Notes: generated by a model from the sequence alone, not told the origin. Counted from the first letter of the stretch, positions 21,950 through 33,265 are shown. The stretch is 64,000 nt of DNA from Vombatus ursinus (GCF_900497805.2 NW_020949602.1:7475632-7539631), one strand, 5' to 3'. Translations and numbers: made by a program.

Positions 21950-22200
21950 TTTGCTCAAATTCTGTCACTAACCAGCTGCATGACACTGAGGTAGGATCAA
22001 TTTTCATCTGCAGTTTATTTTTTTTAGGCAATTGGGGTTAAGTGACTTGCCCAGGGTCACACAGCTAGTAAGTTTCAAGTGTTTGGTCTGAGGCCAGATT
22101 TGAACTCAGATCCTCCTGACTTCAGGGCCAGTGTTCTATCCACTGTGCCACCTAGCTGCCCCTCATCTGTAGTTTAAATGATAATTTTGCCCTTTTGAAG
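21950..22200 (+). mobile_element. MIR fragment, split by SINE-W
   Basis: Sense MIR (tctgtcactaaccagctgca, tgacactgagg, catctgcagttta) interrupted at 22018 and resumed after 22162 (catctgtagtttaaatgata). Confidence 0.5.
22018..22162 (-). mobile_element. SINE-W, antisense, with 14-bp target duplication
   Basis: A clear antisense copy: tttttttaggcaattggggt, gcccagggtcacacagctag, ctgtgccacctagctgcccc. Flanks tcatctgcagttta (22004-22017) and tcatctgtagttta (22163-22176) are a 14-bp duplication with one difference. A short, T-rich left end marks the A tail. Fairly young. Confidence 0.92.
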
Positions 22201-22740
22201 GTGGAGAAAGAGACAAGAGGAACTGCTACCTTTCATCAATTCTAGTCCACAGCTGGAAACTGGTTCCTGAAATACAAGTGATAGGAACCTTAGCGGGAAG
22301 TGACCACTGTCTCATAACATTCACAAGAGCAAAAGTGATGGCAGTTCTCCAGTACCCAATAAACACCATAGCTTCAGGGAGCGATGTAAAGGGTTTCATA
22401 GAAAGAACAGGTAAAAGACAAGTCCATGGTCTAGTATTTATCATGTCAGGTCAACACAAGGGGGATGGGAAGCTCTCAAGAATGAAATTCTGAAGAAAAA
22501 AAGGTTATTTTGATGAAGAGAAAAAGAAAAGAGCTGCCTAAATAAACTGACGTGACTGCACAGGGAGTTCTTCAGTCAGCTCATATTTTAAGAAGGCATG
22601 CCTAGAAGATGGAAACAAAGATGAGTAACTAAAGATGAATACAAAATGGTAGCATGGTCCTATGAGAATTATAACAATACGGATGGCAAAAGTTTAGAGT
22701 CAGCTAAGGGTGGCAATGAGTGCTAAGAACTAGAAGAAAG
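22190..22740 (+). mobile_element. CR1/L3 LINE, endonuclease C-terminal region
   Basis: The frame at 22278-22493 begins MIGTLAGSDHCLITFTRAK; the SDH motif closes the apurinic-like endonuclease domain of non-LTR elements, and the text aaccttagcgggaagtgacc matches CR1/L3 coding sequence. Downstream blocks (agttcttcagtcagctcata, gatgaatacaaaatggtagc) continue the CR1 linker. Worn and interrupted. Confidence 0.55.
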
Positions 22741-22937
22741 TTGCTTTCTTTTGTTTTAGTTATTTTTCTCCTTTTAACTATGTTGGGGACAAGTTAAAGA
22801 TCAGAATTGACAAAACACCACTGCCTATGTGGAATGGTATGATTGTTGTAGATGACAGTGTGAAGGCTGAACCCCTCCACTCCACTGTTATTGAGATTCT
22901 ATTTCATCTTTCCAGGGAAATGATTTTTGAATTGGGA

Positions 22938-22941
<4 letters not shown>

Positions 22942-22971
<30 letters not shown>

Positions 22972-23040
22972 AGATAGATATAGAGACATAGATATAGATA
23001 GCTCTGTCTATCTATAGTATATCTATAGCTATACTATGTG
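22942..23040. repeat. (CT)n then (GATA)n microsatellite
   Basis: About 28 bases of CT followed by GATAGATATAGA and CTATCTATAG units, the latter able to form a hairpin with each other. Confidence 0.85.
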
Positions 23041-23366
23041 TATCATATGTATGTATTATGTCAGAAAAAAGAAAAGCTAAGTGAAGACATGATTAGACAA
23101 AAGCCATTGTTTGATAACATGACCACAGTGCAGCAATATTGCTATTTCCTGAATAACCAACCCTCTATTTGAAGAGGAATAACCAAAAGTTGGAGTGAGT
23201 TATCTATTGGAAATCCTATGAATATAATGCTAAATATGCATAAAATAGGATTATGTATAATCTTAACCCTAATAATTATATATGTGATCCTATTGCATAG
23301 AATATGCATCTGTAACATATAATCCTATAATCAAAAGTTACATTTTTCTCTACATATGTATACTAT

Positions 23367-23381
23367 ATTATTATTATTATT

Positions 23382-23414
<33 letters not shown>
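23367..23414. repeat. (TTA)n(TTG)n microsatellite
   Basis: Uninterrupted TTA units passing into TTG units. Confidence 0.9.
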
Positions 23415-23464
23415 AAAATGGGATAGCCAGATTTTTCTTCCATTTTGTCTCATGGGCACAGATC

Positions 23465-23612
23465 TGGAATTTGCCACACTACTACATGGTTTTTAGTGGC
23501 TGACTATAGGCTGGTCCCTTAGCCTCTCAGGCCTCTGTTTCTTCATCAGCAAATGAGAAGGTCAGTCTAAGTAAACTAAGATCTTTTTCATCTCTAATAT
23601 TTTGTGATTGGC
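23465..23612 (+). mobile_element. MIR SINE
   Basis: Sense MIR: ggctggtcccttagcctctc, ctgtttcttcatcagcaaat, then the 3' end tttttcatctctaatatttt. Confidence 0.65.
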
Positions 23613-24202
23613 AGGCCCTCAGGGAGGAGATATGTAAATACCATCCTATGCATTTTCATGTCTTATCAGCCCACAACTCAACTAATCAATTGTGGCCCAG
23701 TCCTCCAAAATACACCAGGGAGTAGAGAGCAGCCTCACACATCTATTTCATAATGTAAAACCTCTCATTAAGAAAGAACGATGGCAGGCCAGTTGGATAT
23801 CTTATAGTAACACACCAGGAAAATCACAGTGCAAATACACATATTTGGCTGTCAGGATGCAATTCCCTTAGTCCTCCCATTTACTAAACTGCTGCTCATT
23901 TGGAAGTCATTAAGTTGACATTATATGCCAGTAGATAATTAGTGCATGTGGTAAATACCTCAGGTTCCTCATCATCCATTGGCAGCAGGGTGATGTCAAA
24001 GACAAATCATGGAATCACAGGTTTGGAAGAGACCACAGAGACTATCCAGTGCAACTAGGTAGCCCTGTTTGTGAGAAAAAGAAAACTCAGTGCAACTAGA
24101 GTGGGCCCAGGCTTAGCTTGCCAGTTAGCATCACATGGGGTATTCTCTGTTGAGTACAGTCATGTTGATGAGGGGAAGTGAGATAAATAAGGAAACATTC
24201 AT
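23613..24202. other. Repeat-poor sequence
   Basis: No clear repeat or gene except a MIR-like lead at about 24008-24055 (tcacaggtttggaagagacc). AT-rich part at 23740-23960 contains several TAATTA-type motifs. Confidence 0.4.
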
Positions 24203-24312
24203 AATGGGAAATAGAATGTTAGGGTTGAGTAGGATTTCAGAACACCATCTACAGCATATCGAACCCTCTCATTTTATAGATGAGGAAACTGAGGCCAACA
24301 GTAGCAAATTTG
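24203..24312 (-). mobile_element. MIR fragment, antisense
   Basis: aatagaatgttagggttgag, tattttatagatgagg-like text and gaggaaactgaggccaacag: the antisense MIR lead and core. It explains part of the overlapping 86-codon plus frame. Confidence 0.65.
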
Positions 24313-24369
24313 TCGGAAATAAAGACCAAGTAAAAGCAGAGAAATCAGAATTATTCTGCTTGGTCCTAG

Positions 24370-24905
24370 AAAGCACAAATAAGAATAATGTGTAGGAGCT
24401 AAATGAAGGCAGATTTAGGCTCCAGGAAAACCTTCTAACAATTAGAACTATCTCAAAATAGAATAGACTGGCTCTGGAAAGACTGAGCTGCTCTGTAGTA
24501 GAAGTCTTCAAGTGATGATGATGATGATGATGATGATGTTGACAACGATGACAATAGCTAGTGTTGATATAGCACTTTAAATTTTTAAACTACTTTGTGA
24601 ATATTATCTCATTTGATTTACACAACAATCCTTGGAGGTAAATGCTATTCTCTTCTCATTTTACAAGTGACAAAAATGAGTTTGAGGGAAATGAAATGAC
24701 TTACCCAGGGTCACAGCTAGTGAATACCTGAGGCCAGATTTGAACTTAAATCTTCCTTGCTTCGGGTTCAACACCTTGTTCATTATACCACCTAGCTGCC
24801 TCTAAAGACTGAATAGTCACATCCTGTGAATGGTATAAAGGGGATTCCTCATTAAGAGGAGAGAAAGGGTAGATTGCTCTGAGATCTCTTCCAACTTTGA
24901 GATTC
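24370..24905 (+). mobile_element. CR1/L3 LINE 3' end, split by SINE-W
   Basis: Left part: ggcagatttaggctccagga, aaccttctaacaattagaac, tagtagaagtcttcaag. Right part after the SINE: tgaatagtcacatcctgtga, gattgctctgagatctcttc, caactttgagattctttgg. The CR1 3' blocks continue in order across the gap. Confidence 0.75.
24513..24802 (-). mobile_element. SINE-W, antisense, with (GAT)n tail, inside CR1
   Basis: The tail reads (gat)9 at 24514-24540, then tatagcactttaaattttta, ttacccagggtcacagctag, and the head taccacctagctgcctc. The GAT run is part of this SINE rather than an independent microsatellite. Confidence 0.85.
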
Positions 24906-25039
24906 TTTGGAAAGACTCGCTCAAGGTGATGTAGCTAATAAGTAGTAAAGCCAAGGCTCAAAAAACTCCAAATGCAGTGTCCTTTCCACTATGGCATGTT
25001 GATAATTTCTGTATGAGGCAGTGTGCTGTGGCAAATAGA

Positions 25040-25130
25040 AGACATACCCATAAATGGGCAGATTGTAAAGTTCATATCATAATGCCTGGCATATAGTAAG
25101 CACTTAATGAATGCTTGTTGACTATAAAGG
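25040..25130 (+). mobile_element. L2 3' end fragment
   Basis: ataatgcctggcatatagta followed by agcacttaatgaatgcttgt and tgact: the terminal block of L2. Confidence 0.6.
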
Positions 25131-25149
25131 ATAAAAATAGTCAATAGTG

Positions 25150-25310
25150 AAGGAGTGTGGGAAGTCAAACTAATACACTATTGGTGGAATTGTAAATTGG
25201 TCCAACCATTCTGAACAGTACTTTGCTAATATGGGAAAAAGCTGCTAAACACTTTCTAACATTTGATCCAGTGATTCCACTACTCGTCTACATATTTATA
25301 TATTTTATTT
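25150..25310 (+). mobile_element. Old L1 ORF2 C-terminal fragment
   Basis: ctattggtggaattgtaaat, tggtccaaccattctgaaca and tttgatccagtgattccact equal the L1 ORF2 C-terminal segment seen less worn at 61935-62050. No open frame is kept. Confidence 0.65.
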
Positions 25311-26189
25311 GTATTTATATTCCTAGATTAGTTACAGAAAGAAAGGTACCACATACATATTCACAGGTTCACTAGCTTTAGTAGAAAAACAAACACAAAC
25401 AAAAAATCAGAAATGTTATGTGCCAATTGAATGGGCTGTGGTTGAACCAATTGTGAATTTGAACGAAGTAGGCTACTTAACTGCAACATGCTGCATGAAG
25501 AATTTGGAAAACAAGGTATAAATGTATAAAGTATTGCAAAGCTACAAAAGCAGAGTGCAAAGGCTAACATACACACTTCTGTCAATAATGTAAAGTAAGA
25601 GAGTGGAAAAAGAAAATAGAATTTGAACCCAATAGGAGCACCAAAGTTGGTTCCAAATAACTGATTTCCTTCTTTTCAGTTTCTGCTATTTAGTAGTAAG
25701 CACTTAAAATATACTTGTTAATAGAGTGATTGGTTGATTGATTCTGTGCTAAGAAGCAGCTCTGTATAATCCTAAGTCACCACTGATATTGTGGCCGGAG
25801 AACCTAGAAACAAGGTGCAGCACCTTCCATGGTTATCTGATGGCCAAGTTGCTAATTCACTAGCTTTTGATTCGCTAGACTAAGAACCAAGTTCATCCCT
25901 GTGACATCCTTGGCTGGGGAAGCAGAAATGTTGAAAGGCAGGTTGCTTTGGGTCACAGATATTGGGAATATTTGCTATTTATTATTTTCCCTGGTCTGTA
26001 TTTTATTTCCTGTTAAATTTCCTTAATTTTTTTTATTTTAAGTAAGCTTCATTTCCCCCCCTACTATATGGAGTCTAAGGTAGCAGATTCATACTGACTG
26101 GTTTGGGGAAAGAGATTCAAAATGGTAAAAAAAAAAAAGAGTACAAAACAAAAATGCTAAAGATGAAGAACACCCCCTCACCTATGTCT
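25311..26189. other. Unassigned sequence
   Basis: May include more worn L1 3' sequence at the left; otherwise no gene or repeat recognised. A 25680-25740 piece resembles an L2 end (gtaagcacttaaaatatact). Confidence 0.35.
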
Positions 26190-26405
26190 TTTAGTCTCTC
26201 TAGCTTCCTTTAAAGCTTAGCCCAAATGCCACCTTGTACATAAAGACTTTCCTGCTCCCCTAAGCTGCTAGTGACTCCCCTACCAAAAGAAAAAGTTACC
26301 CTGTGTTTACTTTATATATAGGTTGAATATTCTTTGTAATGCAAGCACCTAATCCAGTACCTGGCACATATTTCACATTTAATAAATGCTTATTCATTGA
26401 TTCAC
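26190..26405 (+). mobile_element. L2 LINE 3' end
   Basis: aagcttagcccaaatgccac, aaagactttcctgctcccct, ccagtacctggcacatattt, taataaatgcttattcattg: ordered L2 3' blocks. Confidence 0.75.
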
Positions 26406-27009
26406 TAAGAGCTTCAAAGTAACTAGGGGGCATTACATGCCCAAGCAAAGTGTCTCTGGAAATATACCAGTTCCAGTCACTTCCTGTATCAAAAATACAT
26501 CTATAACTATGCAGACATATCTGGGGCCCTTTCGATCTGTTTTTTACTTCCTTTGACTTACCCAATAGTGGATTCAATGGGTCAACAGGCTTGAAAAGTT
26601 TGGTGACCTTTAGCTCGGAATTCCAAATTGGTATTCAGAATGATTAAGCTAGTTCCTAATTCCACTAATCATTCAAATGCTCAAAAAGCCTATATTCAGT
26701 GCCAATGGTGTAAGAATACTAGTGACTTTCCACCATTCCTCCAGCATTGGTTGCTGCCATCTTTGGTCATATCTGCCAATTTGCTATGTGTGAGGTGAAA
26801 TCTCAGAGTTCTTTCAATCTGTATTTTCTCTAATAATTATTTGGAACACATTTCATATGCTTATTTATAGGTTGCAATTCTGTTTGGTGGATGAGTGCCT
26901 TTCTCCTGAAAATAAGGGTGCTTTGCAAACCAGTAGCTGTACCCACCAACAATCATCTGAGAAGAAGAGAACTAAATTTCTAAATTGCAATTTAATTACC
27001 TTAAATTTT
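26406..27009. other. Unassigned sequence
   Basis: No gene or repeat recognised. Confidence 0.35.
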
Positions 27010-27170
27010 GAAACAGACTCCAGTCATTCAGTCTAGTCATTCAGTCAACTAACATTTAAGAGCTTACCATGTGCCAGGGAAAGTGCTAAGCAATGGGAAA
27101 TAGAAAGAAAAGGAAAAACTCTGTCTCTGCCCTCCAGGAGCTCACATTCTAATGGACAATCAGAGTATTT
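27010..27170 (+). repeat. Family O repeat, 5' part
   Basis: agtcaactaacatttaagag, accatgtgccagggaaagtg and ccaggagctcacattctaat: the family O lead in order. Confidence 0.65.
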
Positions 27171-28269
27171 GCCTATCTTATGCAGCCTGCTTTCATTTCA
27201 GGCCTTCTGAATTGTTTTTCTGGGCTTGAACTGCACTGGGAAGACAGTTATGTTGTAGAGGCTTCAGTCCTATGAACTTGTAAATACTATACCTACCAAA
27301 GTAGGTTGGGGGAATCAAAACAACTCTAGGAACAGGTGCTAAAAAGCCTACTAGAACAGGTGCTTTTCATTCACAGGATGCTGGTGGTCAAGTGAAATGA
27401 AGGCAACTATGAAAGTCATACACCAGGCAGATTGATTCTTTTGCTAATGATAGAAGCCAAACCCTAACTGTAAGATGACTAAAATATCAGAAAATCAAGA
27501 AATTTCTGTGCTTCGAGTTGCCAAATAAAAAGGAACCAAGGAATATATTCTGTCAAAAATTGAGGAGATGTAAGTACTGACTGCACTGAGTTACTCATTT
27601 CCCTGACATCTGCAACCTACCTGTACCATTACAAGAAACGGTCTTTGAAAAAGTACATGATTTGACAATTAAGAGGAGGAAAATGTTGAAATAACGGAAA
27701 AAGAAAAGATGAGTAGCAATGCTTTTTATAGCAGCGTCCAATAGGTTTTTTATGGTCAAAGTCTGACAAGGAGAAAGGGGTCTATACCCTAATTTGCCAA
27801 CCTGACATCCTTGATGTTATTAAATTTTCATTTTGTTGAATAATCACATGTTCAACTTTGTCTCCTCAAAGTTGTGCAAATAAAATGTAGCTAGGTCCCA
27901 ATTAGTACAAATAATGAATACCTAGAAGTGGTCACTTTACTTGAACTCATATAATATATTTCCACTGGGTTGGAACCAATGACCACATTTTACAAAGTTC
28001 TAACTTTGAATAATATGAATTTGAATACATTAGATGACTTCAGGGGATTCATTACTTATACTAATCAAGACCAAGCTGTACTACTAAAGATTTTTCCTGT
28101 TTTATCTCTTCCCCTTTCCTCCTTCCCCAAGAGAAAAATAATCTCTGGCATTTTTTTATAACCAAGCAAGAATAGTAATTGATCAGGAGACAGTGTAGAA
28201 ATTTGATTTCAAGTTAATAGTAATGTAAAATTATAAAGAATATAAAAAAGAAAAAGAAAACTGTCTCTA
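27171..28269. other. Unassigned sequence, about 1.1 kb
   Basis: AT-rich and without recognised gene or repeat. The plus frame at 27970-28161 has no recognisable domain. Confidence 0.4.
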
Positions 28270-29020
28270 TCCTTTGATCACTTATCTATTGCAGAATCAC
28301 TCTTGGTCTTGCACATTTCTGTTAATTCTTTTCTTATTTCTTCAATATAAAATTTTTATCAGTGATAAGTGAAGCTAATATTTTCTCTATTTGAGAGTTT
28401 CTCTTCTGATTCTATCAACACTGATCTTGTTTTTTTAAAGCTTTTAAATTTTACCTAATCAGAGTTGTGTATTTTGTCTTTTATTATTACTTCTCTTCCT
28501 TGTTTAGTTAAGAGTTCTTTCCCTACCCATAGTTGTAAAAGAAATGACCTTTTCTCATCTAATGTTTAAATTAGATTACCAATTGCACTTTGACCTAAAA
28601 ATAATTTATAAAATAGAAGTGGAGTAAAATATTTCAGAAAAATGCATAGACATAAAGTAAGATGTTTGGCTCATGTATGATTAGCTGATGGGCAGCTCAT
28701 GCATTCCAATGGTATGCTAAGAGAACAAAGGACGCCCCTAGTATAATTGCCCTTTGTGGTAAATTTATGGGAGAATATAGACAAGGATCACAAAAATTGG
28801 CAGGGATGTGTGGATTATGATTTGCATCGTTTGAGGTAGCATCAACATTGATGGAATCCCAGATCCATTTGAATATATGTGTATTTGAGTGATATTTCAC
28901 ATTTAGTTTGAATATTCATTTGATCTGATTGAGAAATATGGTGTAAGATGCTGGTCTAAACCTAGTGCCTTACAATGGTTTTCCACTTTTTCAATCAGTT
29001 TTTGTTACCTACAGAGCCTT
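28270..29020 (-). mobile_element. Ancient L1 fragment, antisense, interrupted
   Basis: ctaatattttctctatttga, aaagcttttaaattttacct and ccctacccatagttgtaaaa correspond to the antisense 3' region of old mammalian L1. After about 300 unrelated bases (28600-28900) a further block resumes (atatggtgtaagatgctggt), as it does in old L1. Family assignment is tentative. Confidence 0.45.
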
Positions 29021-29089
29021 AGCTCCTATAATTTATACTCTTAGGTTTATCAGTCATCTGATCATGTGATTGATTCCTTTTGATTCTTT

Positions 29090-29940
29090 GGATTGAGAAA
29101 AACAAAGCAATATGACATATAAGACATTGAAACTGAAGATAAGTAGAGAGATAATAAGACAGAACCAGCTAAACTTGGTTAGTTCTAGGCAATCAGTGGT
29201 AGTTTGAATAAACTCTTTCCTAAGAAATGAACCAAAAACAAAACTAGAAGAGGTAACTGCTGAGCCAATGTCAACAATTTTTGAAAGATCATAGATAATA
29301 CAGAGGCTCCACAGAACTGGAAAAGGGTAAATGCTGCTCATATTGACCAAAAATTAAGACAATGTAGTTGGCAAGGCTTAGGCTAATAAGCTTGCCAAAT
29401 TCTCATAAGCATTATTAAAAGGATAGAAAAGAAAGCAGTGATCACAGACAAAAAAACTTCTTTTTTTTCAAGAGTAGATCAAATCTGATTAACCACCTAC
29501 AATGGCAGCATACCTAGACTTATAGAAATGGAATATGTTGTAGATAGAGTCTACTAAATTTTAGGAAATCATTTGGCAAACTCCCTTGCATTATTCTTAT
29601 GGGCATGGCAGAGCAGAATAGAGTAGAACTAAATGATGACATAGGTAGGTGAATTTAGAACTGACTTACAAGGAAAGACTCAAAGAATAGGGATGAATGT
29701 ATCAACTCTAAGAGATTTCCAGTACAGGTAGTCCAACTACCTTTTTTCTGTACTGTGCTATTTAATCTTGTAAGAAATAACGTAAATTAAGGTGTTGATG
29801 ACATTTTCCTCACATTTTCAGACGACACAAAGCTGGGAATGATGTCTCAGAGGCCACAGATCATGGGCAAGATCCAAGATCTCAATAGGCTAGAATGATG
29901 GACTGAATCAAATCAGGTTCAATTTATTAGTGATATGCCT
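29090..29940 (+). mobile_element. CR1/L3 LINE, reverse-transcriptase region
   Basis: Sense text aactggaaaagggtaaatgc, ttggcaaggcttaggctaat, and cacattttcagacgacacaa with agctgggaatgatgtctcag follow CR1/L3 RT order: the 'W KR A N' block, a template-binding stretch, and the downstream 'DDTK' active-site neighbourhood (tcagacgacacaaag). All frames are broken. The 98-codon minus frame here is a shadow. Confidence 0.65.
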
Positions 29941-30139
29941 AAAGTTAATACTCAGTGGTAAAGATACAACCTGCTTTGGGATGTTACTCACAAGTCTTTG
30001 CTCGTTCCTTTGGAATTTCTCTTCAAAGATATGCTCAATATGAATATTGATTATTCTCATAAAATATATAGATTGGAAAGTAGTCATATGGGTCATTATT
30101 TATCAATGTTCTTTTGGTTACTTTTGTTTTATTGTTTTA

Positions 30140-30240
30140 TCAAATCAAATGAGATGATATTTCTAAAGTGCTTAGCATGGTTCCTGGCACACAGTAGGTG
30201 CTATATAAATGTTGGCAATGATGATGATGATGATATAGTA
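30140..30240 (+). mobile_element. SINE-W 3' end with (GAT)n tail
   Basis: caaatgagatgatatttcta, agtgcttagcatggttcctg, gcacacagtaggtgctatat, then gatgatgatgatgatgatat. Only the 3' part remains. Confidence 0.75.
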
Positions 30241-30529
30241 AGAACCAAGGACTATTTTCATTAACTAATAAGAAGAACCATTTCTGCCATGCCTTTTTTT
30301 ATCTTCACTTCAGATATCTTGATAATTGATCTCTTAACGGACACAAAATCCATATTGTCTCCTATCCAGGCTCATTCTTTGTTTAGTCCAACTGTTTCTT
30401 CCATCTTTCTTTTCTTCAAAGCCACTTCTACTTTTTTCTATAAATGCACTGAGGAGTTTGATTTTGGAGTCCAAATGTGGCAATTCCATTGTCTTTAGTA
30501 TTAGAAAGGAATGTCTTATATACTACTGT

Positions 30530-30650
30530 TTGTCCTCTTTTTATCTCACAGGGTTGACACAAAGGTCGAAGAGGATAATGAAACGAATAGTGTTTCATTA
30601 AGTTCTGTAAAATTATCATTGCCATTACTGTTATTATTACCATGGCATCA
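30530..30650 (+). mobile_element. SINE 3' end fragment
   Basis: tctcacagggttgacacaaa and a tail with ttgccattactgttattatt: worn SINE-W/MIR 3' part. Confidence 0.5.
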
Positions 30651-31036
30651 TTAATAAAGAGCCCCTAGAACCCTTTGCACTGGTCCACAGAATGGGAAAA
30701 GAACCAAAATAGGAACAGCCATTTTATATCACTGAACCAACATAACCCAACTGACACATTTATATAACATCTTTTAATTTTTTTTCCAATTTCCTTGATT
30801 GTGACTGAGTCTAGGTTTGTTCTGGAAAGAAATGGACCAGATACTGATTTAAATATGACAGACAGGTGCTTCCAGTGTTTGTCTTCTTGTATCCACAATT
30901 AGCATCCCAAGGCAATCTGTGGCAAATCTGAGGGTCCAGCTTTTGGCTAAATTCAGTGATTTTTCTTGGCATAGGATACAGCCTTCAAATCTTAGTCTCT
31001 ATGATGAAAGAAACAATACAAACAATCCAAGAATCA
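30651..31036. other. Unassigned sequence
   Basis: No gene or repeat recognised. Confidence 0.35.
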
Positions 31037-31037
31037 T

Positions 31038-31375
31038 ACACATTAGAATGAGAAGGAAACTTAAAATAGAGAATGCAAGAGCTCAAAGGAACCTTAGAAT
31101 GTAGAATTTTGAATATAAAGCTTAGGATGCTAGATCCCAAAGGCACTTTGGAACAGAAGACGTCAGAGCTGGGAGGTATCTTATATACCACAAGGAATGT
31201 CAGAGCTGTCAGGGACCTTAGAATATAAAGTTTCAGAGGTGGGAGGGACCTCAGAACAGAGAATGTCAGGGCTAGGAGAAATCTGAGGATACATAATATT
31301 AAAACATAGAACCCCACGGCTACAAGGGCCCATAAAATTTACAATGTTAGAATGGGAAAGGACCTTAGAGATCAT
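31038..31375. repeat. Decayed minisatellite, about 33-bp unit, about 10 copies
   Basis: Units resemble aatgtcagagctgggaggga followed by cctcagaacagag; for example those starting near 31197, 31230 and 31260. Outer units are more worn. Because 33 is a multiple of three, the minus-strand frame at 30985-31317 stays open and shows 11-residue repeats such as LTFSVLRSLPP, LKLYILRSLTA and LTFLVVYKIPP. The last unit passes into MIR-like text (aaggaccttagagatcatga). Confidence 0.8.
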
Positions 31376-31404
31376 GAGGTGCACAGCTAGTTAGTAACAA
31401 GGAA

Positions 31405-31825
31405 ATGAAAGACAACAAGCACTCAAAACATATGCTATAGGCCCGGCTCTGTGCTAAGAGCTGAGCATACCAATATAAACAAAAGGAGAGATAGTCCTTG
31501 CCTTCCAGGAGTCTATATTCTCATGGGGAAAGGCAATATTCAAAAAGGAACTGAAAAGAGGATGGGGGGAAATACGAAGAGCACTGTGTCAAAGTTCAAG
31601 AATAAAATAGAAGAGGAATGAATCTAGTCATCTGGGCCTCTCCCCGAAATGGCAGCCCTGGGGGAACTCCCCAAGAGGCAAGGGGGGCTAGCATAGAACA
31701 GATATGTTCCAGGGTATGGAGACTTTGGGAGGCTGCAGGGTGAATTGAGGCATGTTGAAAATTAAAAACAGAGCCAGGAAGGGAGATGCAGATGGTGACT
31801 AGAACCAAGGTTCTCTGATTCCAAA
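31405..31825 (+). repeat. Family O lead and a second unassigned repeat
   Basis: 31405-31560 holds family O (tctgtgctaagagctgagca, ttccaggagtctatattctc). From about 31600 to 31820 comes different text (ggcagccctgggggaactcc, agatatgttccagggtatgg) that I think belongs to a marsupial repeat I cannot name. Confidence 0.45.
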
Positions 31826-32188
31826 CTCAGTTCTCATATATGCCTTTGAGAGAGTTTGCCAACATGTTTTCATTTCCCACTTTTATTTTTGCTTATAAAA
31901 TCTGCTGGTTTCAATTTAAAGTTTTTAATTAAAAACATTAAAAAATAAGAAAATACATAAAAGGTCATCTTTACCCTCAAGCAGTTCATAGATGTTTGAG
32001 AAACAATATTCCCATTTTTCAGATGAGGACAGGAAGGAAAGAAAGACACGTGATTCCTTCAGAATTATCCAATCATTTCAGCTGTAAAAGTCTAGGAAAG
32101 AAAAAAAAAAGAATCCTGATTTGGTGGATAATTCCTTCTGTAAACCATATTATAACTTAAAAGCCTTTTAGAATTCTTAGATTTATTC
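31826..32188. other. Unassigned sequence with worn MIR
   Basis: A MIR-like antisense core at about 32015-32080 (tttttcagatgaggacagga); otherwise nothing recognised. Confidence 0.4.
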
Positions 32189-32436
32189 AAGGGCAGTTAG
32201 ATGATGCAATGGATAGAATGTTGGGTCTGGAGTCAAAAGACCCCTCTTTCTGAGTTCAAATCTGTCCTCAGATACTAACTGTGTAACTCTGGGCAAGTCA
32301 CTTAACCCTGTTTGCCTCAGTTTCCTCATCTGTCATATGAGTGGGAGAAGGAAATGGCAAAGCAATCCAGTATCTTTACCAAGAAAACCTCAAATGGAGT
32401 CACAAAGAGTCGATCACAACTAAAAAACTGAACAAA
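32189..32436 (+). mobile_element. SINE-W with RTE-like tail
   Basis: Complete order: gggcagttagatgatgcaat, tctgggcaagtcacttaacc, gaaggaaatggcaaagcaat, then gtcacaaagagtcgatcaca, the tail shared with RTE/BovB LINEs whose reverse transcriptase probably moved it. Flanks gatttattcaa and aatttgttcaa look like a worn target duplication. Confidence 0.9.
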
Positions 32437-32454
32437 TTTGTTCAATGCTCAGTT

Positions 32455-32672
32455 CCATGGTGGCTTCCTACATTAGGCATTTCTTCATGCCTCCCATTCC
32501 TAGGACCTTCCTTTTGAAAGTATCTTGAATTTGTTTTTTTTTTAATCTATACTTATTTGTGATTTTATTGTTTCTCATGATGAGCAAGGAATTCCATTAC
32601 TCTGTATCTCCAGCACCTAATGTAGGGTCTGACATACGATAGGCACTTAAGAAATACTTGTTGATGGATGGG
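32455..32672 (+). mobile_element. L2 LINE 3' end
   Basis: catttcttcatgcctcccat, tctgtatctccagcacctaa, gataggcacttaagaaatac, ttgttgatgg. Confidence 0.65.
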
Positions 32673-32859
32673 TCAGATGGGCAGAACATTGGGTTTGGAG
32701 TCAGGAAGACCTATCTCTGAGCCCCCTTCTGACACATATGAGCTGGGGGGTCCCTGAGCAGGTTGCTTAACTTCTAAGCACTTTAGGCAACTCTCTGGGC
32801 TTTAGTACTAAATGATATCTGGATTGCAATCTGGGTTGGTTAAGGAATCCTAGGGTCTT

Positions 32860-33040
32860 AGCTATGAAGCTAGAAAAGACCTCAGAAGTTACTTCATCTA
32901 AGCTCTTCCTTTTGCAGATGAGGGAATCTCAAACCCAGAGACCCGAAGTGACTTGCTCTGGGTCACATAGGTCATAGCTATTTAAGGCAGGATTCCCACT
33001 CCTGTCCAGTCCCATTCAGTGCTTTTCCCACTGCTGCTTC
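32860..33040 (-). mobile_element. MIR SINE, antisense
   Basis: tagaaaagacctcagaagtt, ttttgcagatgagggaatct, gacttgctctgggtcacata and a 5' part ending near cttttcccactgctgc. Confidence 0.75.
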
Positions 33041-33049
33041 TGTTATGGA

Positions 33050-33265
33050 GGAGGCCCAGGCGAGCCATGGCTTCCTTACTCCCCAGGCTGCCTCTCTTCC
33101 CTCATTTCCCTTCCCAGCTCTCTTTTATGTGTTGTTTCCCCCATTTAAAGATAAGCATCTTGAGGGCAGGGACCATCCTTCTTTCTGCTTGTATTTAAAT
33201 TCCCTGTGTTTAACAGAGTGCCTAACACACAAAAAGTACTTAATAAATGATTTTTGATTTGACTT
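33050..33265 (+). mobile_element. L2 LINE 3' end
   Basis: agataagcatcttgagggca, gggaccatccttctttctgc, and the terminal gtacttaataaatgattttt. Confidence 0.7.

Noticed and set aside
30985-31317. 110-codon repeat protein
   Set aside because: A by-product of a 33-bp minisatellite whose unit is a multiple of three.
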